Part shown: positions 33,242 through 45,000 of the stretch, piece by piece | How the letters are laid out: each line of letters starts with the position of its first letter | Numbering within the stretch: the stretch's first letter is position 1 | Assembly: GCF_032854445.1 (NCBI RefSeq) | Contig: NC_088302.1 | Location: forward strand, 1,178,001-1,242,000 | Direction: 5' to 3' | DNA: 64,000 nucleotides | Source of the DNA: Liolophura sinensis | Taxonomy: Eukaryota > Mollusca > Polyplacophora > Chitonida > Chitonidae | Notes under the pieces: generated by a model | What the model saw: only the letters and a program-made list of their open reading frames with translations | Database searches by the model: none | What the model was told of the DNA's origin: nothing | Translations under genes and position numbers: made by a program

Positions 33242-35895
33242 TAAAAAAGAATAACATTTTACCTAATGTACCAGTACTTAGTACAAGTAATGAGATAAAT
33301 TAAAACCATACATTGGTATTATAAACTAAATATCTATATCAGCATTAAGGGGAGATAATTATGCTTGTGACATAATACATTAAATGGACTTGACATGCTT
33401 GAGGATAAGTGAACTGAAAGCAAACAAAATGCAAAATCAAAACATTCATGCAGAAATAGAAAAAACTTGACTTGGAGAAACAAAATTTTAAGTAATGTTC
33501 TTTGTTCAGATTTAGACAGCACCATTGAAAACATACAGCTGCTGCAGAAAATCAAATGGTAGTACTGAGTTGCTACGTTACACCCATAGATAAGCCTTTG
33601 GCTGGCAATTAGGAGTGGTTGTTGTACATGTACTTACATGTAGAGCACCAGGAATCCATGGCCTCCCCAACCCTTCCTGTTGTCTCCTGTAAACACAGTT
33701 CTCCCGAAGTCAAGGTGGTGGAAGGACTAAAATCCCCCTGCCCCCCAACAGTCAGTACTGCGTAATACTTGATAAAGCTCATGTACCACATATGATCAGC
33801 TATGTAGTACTTTATTTATGGAGAGAGAGTTAGTGTATGTCGATAAGTAGCACTGATAGCCGAAATACACCAGATAATTGTCACATGTAGATGTAGACAT
33901 TATCGGCTCTACCCCTGGCAAGCCTGCCCAGACACATAGGTACCGTTACATCACACAAATGCTAAACCAAGAAAATGTGCTGATGTATTTCTAAAGCTAT
34001 GGTTTTATGAGACAAATGCAGTGCGCCAGATACAGATTACCTGTACATGTGGACGGCCAAGTTGTTCCAGACAAACACACACCACAGCTATTCCAGCATG
34101 GGAACCAAACTTTATACAGAGTACACTTTGGAAAGAACACCCCTAAATACACTTGACATTTTTGACAGATGAGTGCAGGGATACTAAACCAAATACCAGA
34201 AATTTGGTGCAAAAACTTCATTCAAATCTATAACATGATCACTTTAATCAATACACTAAAGCTAAACTCATACCATGGCAGTGATAAATAATGAGTGATC
34301 AATACATATAAGCTAGACAAATGCATGGTTTATATATCAACAATCAAAGATTGGTATCTACTGCTTCCTAGACAACACAAGGCAGTCTTGACTGCTGTCA
34401 ATTACACCGCACTGTCGCATCAACAACCCAATCAAAATACTGCTGTATTTTTCAGGCAGATCAAAAGCCATTTTGAGTGTACTGCTTTACTGGTGACAAA
34501 TCACCAACCAGCATTCTGAGACAATAGAAAATAAAATGTTTTGCAACAACCCAACATCTGGGCTGTTAAGCGTATAACCTGCAGACTTCAGTAAGAGACA
34601 GTAAAACACTTTCAAAATTATTTGACATTTTGCATCAATTGTCTGTCACAACTTTAGGACATAAAACTGGGAACCTGATTAAAATTGAAAAAAATAATTG
34701 GATGTAAAAAGGCACTATGATTCCCGTGGATTTCACAACAACTGTGCCGTCACGTAACCATGGTAACTAACAGCATGATAGAGTGATTCTGGGGAAGACG
34801 CCAAATTCACCAGAACACAACAGTAGCCTTCCAAAGAACCAATTGTATCTACATCCTCCGGAACTGTTGACATGACAAATATACACAACGTTTTCACCAA
34901 AGTCCATGCTAGAATGAGATGCAGGTCCTCTCATCCACCTTTTGTCATGTCCCTGGACGTAAGTTTCAGTTTGGACAACTTTAAATTTTTCTTCAAAATT
35001 ACTTTCTTTTCACCTTTAACATTTAAATCAATCAATATGCACTGGCATAAATGCAATGTTGTTACCCAGTGCCTGCCTGACTGACATTACTATGAAGTAG
35101 AGGCATGTACAAGTAACTTTTAGTAACAAATGAAATGCCCGTTGCTAACATCAGCATCCTTAAGCATCTGACAAGTACAACTTGGTGTTTAACAGCCACT
35201 TGCAAATCTTGTATTCAAACTGGTATGTTACAAAAATGAGTTCAAACCAACAATATACAGCATCAACATGTAACATTCTGAAAACAGTTCTCCGAATTCC
35301 AAAAACGAGTAAATTTTTTTTTCCTTATTAAAATATGTCTGCCATGAATATTTTTTGTGGTATAGTGTGTACATCTCCTGTACCATGTCCCAACAGCTCA
35401 ATTCACGTACAAGTACCTGGAAATTCTCCATGACAATATTCTGCTTTTCTTCTTCAAACGCTAAAATGTGTACTTTACGCTTCTTTTAAAGGCATTTAGA
35501 AGTTGAGTTGGATAACATAACAGATACATGGATCACAACTGTTGTTCAGTGAATGACGTTGCAGAACAGGTAATACTGCTTGATAACGGCATTACTACCT
35601 ATACTGAAACGTTGCTCAATGAATAAATAGAAGCTGTGATCCATATATTTGCTATGTTGTGTACTTTACACTTTTGACACTAACTCACAAGTTTTCAACT
35701 ATCATCCACAATTTTGAATTTGTATGTGAAAACGTTCAAAATAGTCTCAAATGAAGATCACATCTTTCTGCCATGACGTCTTGTCATCTGCTGAGATAAT
35801 TGTAGAGAGTTGCTTAGCCTGATGTCTTCCTGTATTTACTGAGATAATCACAGCTTAGCCTGATGTCTTTCTGTATCTGCTGAGATCATCATAGC
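33242..35895 (-). other. ILK: Presumed ILK 3' UTR
   Basis: AT-rich, repeat-poor and without coding-like frames over 60-75 codons. It is consistent with a long 3' UTR, but the boundary is not proven. It contains an imperfect 100-bp-scale inverted repeat at about 35510-35660 and the stop-codon repeat at 35815-35905. Confidence 0.4.
35510..35660. repeat. Imperfect inverted repeat (hairpin) in the presumed ILK 3' UTR
   Basis: AACATAACAGATACATGGAT near 35513 pairs with ATCCATATATTTGCTATGTT near 35640. Inner segments around GAATGACGTT and AACGTTGCTCAATGAAT also pair. It may be a MITE remnant. Confidence 0.55.
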
Positions 35896-35910
35896 TTAGC
35901 CTGATGTCTT
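35770..35910 (-). repeat. 40-41-bp repeat spanning the ILK stop codon
   Basis: Plus-strand TAGCCTGATGTCTT occurs at 35815, 35855 and 35896, with a more degenerate fourth unit before them. On the minus strand the first copy is the coding end AAGACATCAGGCTAAGC; the others follow in the 3' UTR, separated by ATGATYTCAGCAGATACAG-like sequence. Confidence 0.8.
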
Positions 35911-36048
35911 CATCTTCTCCAGTATTGGGATGATCATGTCAAAGCGTGGCCGTTTCCCCGGTTCCACATTCATGCAGATCTTCAGGAGGCGCGACATGTG
36001 AGAGGAGATCCCTGGAGGTACAGTCAAGCGCAAGCCTTCCAGAGCCAC
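35896..36048 (-). CDS. ILK: ILK coding exon 12 and stop
   Basis: The acceptor on the minus strand is GGTTACAG. The exon encodes [20 protein letters not shown], then [20 protein letters not shown] and [10 protein letters not shown], then TAA (35898-35896). It aligns to the human C-terminus almost throughout. Both edges of this exon are duplicated in flanking repeats. Confidence 0.94.
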   Translation of the reverse strand: MALEGLRLTVPPGISSHMSRLLKICMNVEPGKRPRFDMIIPILEKMKTSG

Positions 36049-39000
36049 CTGTAACCAAATTAAAATCATCAGACTAGCTCAGGGATATGCCCCCCTCCCC
36101 CTTCCTCAAGTGCAGGCCTTCCAGAGCCACCTGTAACCAAAACACAATCATCAGACTAGCTCAAGGATACACCTCCCCTCCGCCACAAGCGCAGCCCTTC
36201 CAGAGCCACCTGTAACCAGAACACAAACTCATCAAACTCAGGGATATCCCCCCTCAAGCGCAGACCTTCCAGAGCCACCTGTAACCAGAACACAAATTTA
36301 TCAGACAAAAACAGGGATATCCCCCCCCCCTCTCAAGCACAGGCCTTCCAGAGCCATCTGTAACCAGAACACAAACTCATCAGACAAGCACAGGGATATC
36401 CCTGCTCAAGTGCAGGCCTTCCAGAGCCACCTGTAACCAAAACACAAACTCATCAGACAAGCGCAGGAATAGGACACAGACCCCCATTACAACTTGCGTT
36501 TTTCAGTAGGGACGATTGTAGTTCTGTGTATTTTAGGGTGTAAAGTCTTTTTTTGCTGCCAGCCTGCCGTTTTTAGTGTACAAGTGCATGCTTGGTATGA
36601 AAATGATGGAAATTGTCTAAGCTTTGGGCAGGTATGAGTTTTAATGGTGAAAGTTTGAAATTCTGGGCGAGAGGACACAAGGAGACAGGTGGTGATGAGG
36701 CTGCGAGTGACGTCCCCTTGGCGTTGCTAAGCACCCCTCCCAGCTGCCGGCATGTAAAGGTCCAGATTTTGACGGTCAACCTATGTCAAGATTTTTACAG
36801 CTTCTTTCTCTCAGGCTGGGCCAGGTATGCACCAAAGCTTATTGGCCTCGGAATGTTTGGGACTGAGCTACAACGCTAAACGTTAACATTGTCGCTTATG
36901 GAAAACTAATGGGGGTCTGTGGCCTGATCTGTCCACTTGTGCCAAAACATGTAATATGTCACTGTGTGCTCAGATTTGGCAGCAGCCTGATAATATTTGG
37001 TGGGTACATCTGCGATGTGGTTTGCATTGACATGGAACTTGATTGAGCAGTTTTAAAGCTTTTTAATTCTATATTTTCCCCACATATCCATTTTGTCTAA
37101 AAATCGGCTAAAACGCTCTGTGGTCAAGGGTAGTACAGGAGTATAAACAGACTGGAACAAACACAGACAATGTTTCATTGTTCCTGGTTTTTAAAATGTC
37201 TCTTTTGGGGCTGACATTTGATAAATAATGCAAAATTTGAGTGCTGCGAGTGAAATTGGAGTATGTGGCTGATAGATAGGGTGGTGTGATTAAGGATGGT
37301 CAATAAGGCCTTGCATCACATATAAGGGCCCAGCCTCACACAGGTGGATAAAAACACATCAGCAGATTAATTTACTTGGCTAGAGTAGTAGAGAGGGCCA
37401 GTGTGCATTTAATTTACAAACCAAGTCAGGTTCCTCCCATGTGTGCCACCACACACTAGGTAAATGTGCTTCAAATCATCCTGCAGGTCACAAAACATTA
37501 AAAACAGGCATCTCTGCTGAAACACTGTCTGCTGTTTTGGGCATAGACTTGAAGTGGACAAGGTAAATTTTCCTCTTTAAACTTAAAAATAAACCACTGT
37601 AGGCATGTAGTTTTCATTGCATGTGTATATTCATTCCTCTGACAAGTTACATGTGCACTCACACAGTATGTGTGGCGTTGGAACAAAAATGATCAATTTC
37701 AAGTTTCTAGCATACATGTGAGTGTGATCTGTTGGAATATTGCCCTTGTGAAAATGAGTCTCTGCCCCACCAGGTGTCTGTTTTTCCACCAGAACATAGT
37801 ACGCTGTTCCTGCGACATCTCAAAGGAGTTTTTGTTTTAGTATCTGGCCCAGTGTGGCATCCACCTCCCTGGGCAACTGGGATTTTTTTTATGTTTCCAA
37901 TGTCCTCACACACAAGTTAGAAATTAGACAGCTACATATGTCTTTCACATCCTAGTTTAATACCTATTGAGCTTTTGTCTTGGTTTACCTCTTTAGATCT
38001 TGTCTCCCAAACATGGCGTCAGTGAACTTTGCCTGGTTTATGCATATATTGAACTGGGATCTACCTAGGTGAGTGGGGTCTGCTAGCCGTTCAGCTTCCT
38101 CAAAGGCCTGACCATTCGGATGCAGTCTTCCACTCCCTTGGCCGACCTAGAATCCCCGTCATTGGTCCGGTACTACACCATGACACATACCCCTCCGGCC
38201 CCCCCACCCCCCCAACCGGGGAAACGTCACAGGTTTCTCATATATGTACGGACAGTTTGAATGTCCATTCCTCATGCCCACCCAGCAACACCCAGTGTGG
38301 AACCTGATTACGGATGTAATTTCTCACTGATTATTTGAGGATTTCTGTGTTGTTACAGGTTAAAAAGTATAGCTTTTCCCCTCTTCTTGGGTCCCTTCAA
38401 CATGTCTTGGGAGGGTTGCCTTGCTGACTGTCTGAATGACCAATGTGCATGTACTGTGTGGCTTTATTTTTGTAAGTGGCAAATTCATATTTCTCCCCTC
38501 TACTTATCTCTTGTAGATGCCAGTGTCACACTTTGGTGTTTGTTATGTGCAAAGTACTAATTTAGTCTGAGGCAACAACACAGGTGGTGGGATTCTTTTG
38601 CACTGTGAGTTGAGGTAAGCCAGCCAACCAATGGCAGCCATGGGGGAGACGGGAAAGGGGGGTAGTGTGGGGGAGGAGGGGGAGTGGGTGATCTTTTAAA
38701 GGGTTTTATCATGTGAATCACTATGTAAAAGGGATACTAGTCTTTTCTTTAGCCCTATCCATGGAAACTCTGCCTATGAGCATTTCTATATCAATTTGGA
38801 TGCATACGTTTTCTTTGATGGTGATCAAAATGTACTTTTCTGGAATTTTGAGACTCCGCTTTGCTACCCACCTGTATCACTTTAAGTCAAATTTTGCACA
38901 AAGTTGCTAAAAGGTATGTCCTATATTTTGTAAGTGAATTGTCAGATAAATTACCTGTCTTTTGATATATATTTTGACACTTTTGGCTTTTAAGTATTTT

Positions 39001-42000
39001 CTTAACACTGCTGTAAACAAGAAAATCTACTTGAAAATCCATAATTTTCTAAATGTTTGTCAATGGAAAATGTAAAATACTTTGTCATTGGAATTTTTTC
39101 ATTTTTCTTGCAGATATACATACCAGCTTTCCAAAACATTTGACCTGGTTAAGATATTTTGAAGGGTATGTGCACTACAGAGCTTTGAACTTGGTGCTTG
39201 AGGACGGACAAACAGACACATTTCCAAGATAGGGGTACCCCAAGTTAAATTCCTCCTACTGAAAAGTCTTTGCATGTATCAAGCTGTAACTTTATGTGTG
39301 AGGTTTAGAGGTAGTAAGCATTATGTGGTGCAAAAATGATTGATTTTAAAAAAAGTTGGCTGGTGTGATAGGACACAGACCCCCATTACAACTTGCGTTT
39401 TTCAGTAGGGACGATTGTAGTTCTGTGTATTTTAGGGTGTAAAGTCTTTTTTTGCTGCCAGCCTGCCGTTTTTAGTGTACAAGTGCATGCTTGGTATGAA
39501 AATGATGGAAATTGTCTAAGCTTTGGGCAGGTATGAGTTTTAATGGTGAAAGTTTGAAATTCTGGGCGAGAGGACACAAGGAGACAGGTGGTGATGAGGC
39601 TGCGAGTGACGTCCCCTTGGCGTTGCTAAGCACCCCTCCCAGCTGCCGGCATGTAAAGGTCCAGATTTTGACGGTCAACCTATGTCAAGATTTTTACAGC
39701 TTCTTTCTCTCAGGCTGGGCCAGGTATGCACCAAAGCTTATTGGCCTCGGAATGTTTGGGACTGAGCTACAACGCTAAACGTTAACATTGTCGCTTATGG
39801 AAAACTAATGGGGGTCTGTGGCCAATATCCGTGGAGGTACTGGTCCAGAGCCACCAGAACACAAGCTCATCATACAAGGTCAGCGTTCAACGCTAGTGTA
39901 AACAATGGCCAGCATGTGTATGGAGGAATCGACTGCTAGAGATGGAGTCAAAAAGCTCATGTTGCACTACTGATATACCGAAATGGCAAGCTATAAACTA
40001 AGACCAAAACCGATATTTTACATGTTTAACGATTTCAGGTATGTAAAGTAAGTGGCATTGATTTCCAATTTAGCAGATAAATATACGCCACCAATTTTTT
40101 TCTGCCGCAGATTGAATGTTATTTCTATTTAACAACGCAAGCATTCTGAACTGTGACAGTCGGTCCAAATATCAAAATCGTCACAGCCAAGATTTCTCGA
40201 AATAAAATTGTACACGAAAATTTAAACACAGAAATGAAAGCCTTGTATCAATGAGTTGAGTTATTTCAGTAAATTACATAATTTGCTAACTGAGCAAACT
40301 ACTGGCATAAACCCAGGGGGTGGTGTAAGAAAAACCCAGAGGGTGGTGTATGAAAAATCCAGTGGGTGGTGTAAGAAAAACCCAGGGGGCGGGGTGAGAA
40401 AAACCCAGGGGGTGGTGTATGAAAAACCAAGGGGACGGCGTGAGAAAAACCCAGCGGACGGGTAAGAAAAACCCAGGGGACGGTGTGAGAAAATCCCAGG
40501 GGGTGGTGTATGAAAAACCCAGGGGATGGTGTGAGAAAAACCCAGGGGGTGGTGTGAGAAAAACCCAGGGGATGGTGTGAGAAAAACCCAGGGGATGGTG
40601 TATGAAAAACCCAGGGGACGGTGTGAGAAAAACCCAGGGGGTGGTGTATGAAAAACCCTGGGGATGGTGTATGAAAAACCCAGGGGATGGTGTGAGAAAA
40701 ACCCAGGGGATGGTGCATGAAAAACCCAGGGGATGGCGTGAGAAAAACCCAGGGGGTGGTGTGAGAAAAACCCTGGGGATGGTGTATGAAAAACCCAGGG
40801 GATGGTGTGAGAAAAACCCAGGGGATGGTGTATGAAAAACCCACGGGACGGTGCATGAAAAACCCAGGGGGTGGTGTATGAAAAACTCAGGGGACGGCGT
40901 GAGAAAAACCCAGAGGATGGTGTGAGAAAAACCCTGGGGATGGTGTATGAAAAACCCTGGGGATGGCGTGAGAAAAGCCCAGAGGGTGGTGTATGAAAAA
41001 CCAAGGGGACGGCATAAGAAAAACCCAGGGGGTGGTGTATGAAAAACCAAGGGGACGACGTAAGAAAAACCTAGGGGATGGCATGAGAAAATCCCAGGGG
41101 ATGGTGTGAGAAAAACCCAGGGGATGGTGTATGAAAAACCCAGGGGGCCGTGTAAGAAAAACCCAAGGGACGGCGTAAGAAAAATGCAGGGGACAATGTA
41201 AGAAAAACCCAGGGGACGGCGTAAAAAAAAAAAAGGAACCCAGAGGGGGGCGTAAGAAAAACCCAGGGGACGGTGTAAGAAAAACCTAGGGGGCAGTGTA
41301 AGAAAAACCCAAGGGACCATGTAAGAAATCAGATAACATTTACCTTCATGCCAATCTCCATGGGCGAGAGCTCAGCAAATGGAACCTCCCTAGTCTCTAG
41401 CTCCCACAGCAGGATGGCATAGCTCCACATGTCCGCAGCACGCTGGTTGATGTCTGCAGGATTCCTTGACAGTGCTTCAACATAGACAGAAGACTTACAT
41501 GTACAGCGGGACTTCACACAAGCTTCATATTTAGTTATAAAGGCATGATTTATAAACAAGAGATGGTTAATCCAGCCAATGAAGTGTGAACATACCCTAT
41601 ACATACTCTAATTCTCAGGACAGATATAAGTAGTAATGAAAACAAAGAATTACATTTGTCTCTCAGTGTTTTCAGAGAGTAAAGACATAAATATGTTGGT
41701 CATTAGATGTACTAACTATGTGGAAAAAGGAAACTAAATATTCCTGCTACAATTACATGTATATTGGTTAAAAAGAGCAGATGTTCCAAAAATGAGAAGA
41801 AGTAGGGTATCCCAGCAACAGGAGATCCTCAACAACAAGAAATATCACCAGACAGGAAAACTGTTAAACTTTGCCCCCTACATAGTTTTGTTATTGTTCC
41901 AGGATCCTCTATTATCCTGTTTTTGCTGTCTGAAACCAATTCTTGAAACACACAATATTTCTGCTATGCTGCAAACATACAAACTCTTGTAGTTTCAACT

Positions 42001-45000
42001 TAAACCCATGAAACAACATTTTACTCCATTATGGCTGTTGATCAAATGAACAAGTAAATTTCAACTCAAACAAGCATCTCTCTGATGATTTTTCACGGGA
42101 CAAATACAAATGGCCTACCTTCTGGAGCCAGCCAAGCAGGGGAGTAGAGTTTACCCTTCTCATGGAAAGTGAACTGGTAGTCAGCCATGTTGATACGAGC
42201 AGTCAGATCTTCATCAATCTGTGAAGAGGAAAACAATAGCTGATGATGAAAACGATGTTCCTGGTGATGTCAGGTATTAAGGGGAAGTGAGAATTACACC
42301 CTATGAGGATAAAATCCAGACCTAATTGGATTGTACCACTTACCAGGCATACACAAGGTTATCTCCCTTTCTAACTTCCTGTAAATCAGCTAGTGTACTG
42401 TGTCTATAGCCATACCAACAAATATTGACTCACATCTATCAGATACTGTGTAAAATATGAAATTACATGTAACATCTACGTTGAAGTTCTCTTTTTTCAT
42501 ATGATTTGCACATCAACTATCTGTATGTTTTCTGCTATGCTGATGAATCTTGATAATCCACACAGACATTAACACAATATATCTCACATTGAATCAGAAT
42601 CAAACACAGACATTCCTTAACTATAGAACAAAAATAGAATTTCCTCTTTATACATTAATATAAACAGCCCTTGAGAGACAAGCCCCATTATTTACTACCA
42701 AACCGCCTCAAACTGCAGAATATCTACATGTACTAACAGAAAATTGTAAATCTACATTCACTATGAGGTTTGAACAATTTCTCAGAAGAAGGACTTTGGC
42801 TATAAAACTGAAGACTATGATCTTTCACGCTTTCAGGTCATTCTGAAAGTGGAGTTTTACAGGCCAAATTTGGAGTCAAACACAGTAACCATGCATTCCA
42901 CGCATGACAACACGCAGCCAAGAGATGTGGCCAATCAAGGAAACACTTACTGCTTCACCGCTGAGTAGTTAACTCTCTGTGAACTACCACACACATTCTT
43001 ACAAATCACCAAAACTAATGCAGTGTGATGACAAACAAATGATAATAATTTCAATTATTTCCAAAAATCCACAGATGCAAAATATGATCCTCTGTCTGAA
43101 AAAAAAAATGCAACACACTTTCCCACCAGCAAACATTCATAATACAATAATACCCCCTGTAATACAAACATGTGCATATGTATGCAATACAACACTTCAT
43201 AACAACCAAATAAACACATCAAAACAACGTGACCTGAAAAATACAGCATTCTCCACAAATAAAACTTTTCTACATCCATGCAAAAAGAAATTAAACATTA
43301 AAACACCAAACATAAAGTTGAAAATTTTAGAAACTTGAAATTAAACTACGAATATCTGAATACAAATCATTAGCTGATACTGAAATCTATTACATTCCTG
43401 AAGAACTTTGTCAAACTTTATACTCAATTCAAGATGGGGCCATTTTGATAGGCAACTGGTTTTTGCCCACAAGATGATTCTCTATAATTTCGCAGACAAT
43501 CCATGAAACTACTTTTTCTGTTGACAAGAAACTACCAGAATTCTAACATACAACAGTTTATCGAGGAATATATTTCCTATCTTTAAGGGAGATTATATAT
43601 ATATATATATATATATATCCCCCACCTCAAAGAGAGATGCCACTTTTACAATTCCAAAACCATAAAACTACCACATCTACAGGCTCACTTGTGGCTGAGT
43701 AGCTACATGTAACTATAGCTAGTTTAACCTGAAGAACTGAAACCAATCAGTTGTGGTGTTTGTACAAACAGAAGAAGATGGTAAAATGAACCAACTACAT
43801 TACCCATTAACTGGGTACATTACGTAGTTAGATTCTAGGTTAAACATATGTCAGTACACAACAGCTTGTATCTAAGTTATTCTGTTATTTTCTGATCTGA
43901 TCACAGAACATTTATCCTCTGAAGACAAAATCAGAGACAAGATTGAACACCTAGGTCTGCTTTTGAATAACCATCCTTCTCTGCACTGCTGTGTTGAAGT
44001 TGCAAAAGTGTGTGTCTCAGAATTTTTCGGCATACGTAACAGGAAAAGAGGCAAAACAGTGTTCGCCTAATTTTGTTCCTGGTTGTTCCTACAGTATTTT
44101 TGAGCTAGATCTGTGGTATATTTACAGAACATCTGAACACAAAGGGTTTAAATCATCACACACTTCTATGATTCAGTCAGAAGCCAATAATCATTTATCA
44201 GCCTTGAGGTGAGCTCTCAGACTATGTTCTTTATGATGCCATGTGACATTGGGCAGAATTATAACCACATGTTTGGCATCTGTTGGTTAGTTTCCTAGCA
44301 GCATCAAACTGAACTGCTTAAAACAAAAACATTTAAATTTCTTGTGATCATATACTTGTTAATGAATCAAGAGGCCTTGGTAATTTTAGCTGTTTGTGAC
44401 TAGTTGCCGTTACAATATACAAAAAATTGATGATTCAAGGCCAGCTCTTAGACAACTGAGATGTTTACACTAACTAAGCCACCTCCACTCAAAACACCTT
44501 CCTCTGGTCTGCCTAAATTAGGATGTCTCCATTTGGCCCATCGTTTTCATCCATAGAAACGCAAAATGGTAACTGCTGATACACACGCATACATGTACAA
44601 ATACCAGATGTGACAGGTGTGCATCCTCTGTAGGCGAATCAAAGGTTAGATCTACCAATCTGACCATTAGCTATGTAAAGGAGAACAGAAATAAATTGGT
44701 AAACTAAATGGAGCCAGTGCTACGCCAGCCTTTTTCAGCCTGGCCTTTTGACGCCAGTGTAACCATGGGTTTTGGGTGCCTTACACAACACTCACAAGAA
44801 TTATTAGGTCTCTCAGGAGCGACAGTGCAGCTTCCACCAGTCTGCATAGCAACTCTAGGTCTCCTGTCTGATTATGTTGTTGTTACATTTTATATGTTGT
44901 GCATTACAGTGTCTGCTGGTGTATAGCCATGGGGAATGTAGATATAGCCAAGCACTGTATACAGTGTATAATATCACCTTATCCATAGTAGGCCAAAAAG

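Larger units (their letters stand above)
36472..39823. mobile_element. 3.35-kb non-coding element with identical 453-bp terminal direct repeats
   Basis: The direct repeats are 36472-36924 and 39371-39823 (offset 2899) and appear identical. Each repeat itself begins GGACACAGACCCCCATTA and ends with its near-perfect inverted counterpart TAATGGGGGTCTGTGGCC. The whole is flanked by AATA (36468-36471 and 39824-39827). The interrupted host array shows the uninterrupted form GGGATATCC, confirming a 4-bp duplication. The interior (36925-39370) starts TGAT and ends TGATA and has no frame beyond 65 codons. Termini are not TG..CA and I see no primer-binding or polypurine signal, so an LTR retrotransposon is not proven. 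Alternatives are a composite of two MITE-like units or a non-autonomous LTR-like element. It lies in ILK intron 11. Confidence 0.8.

Noticed and set aside
36613-36879. An 88-codon frame present twice (also 39512-39778)
   Set aside because: The duplicated frame only reflects the identical terminal direct repeats; no protein family is recognised.
40261-41320. Minus-strand open frames up to 344 codons ([12 protein letters not shown]-type repeats)
   Set aside because: 23-bp minisatellite in ILK intron 11 read in three frames; no domain and no conserved splice sites of its own.
40312-41325. Possible CRISPR-like direct repeats
   Set aside because: The 23-bp repeats abut without unique spacers, and the DNA is animal nuclear sequence.
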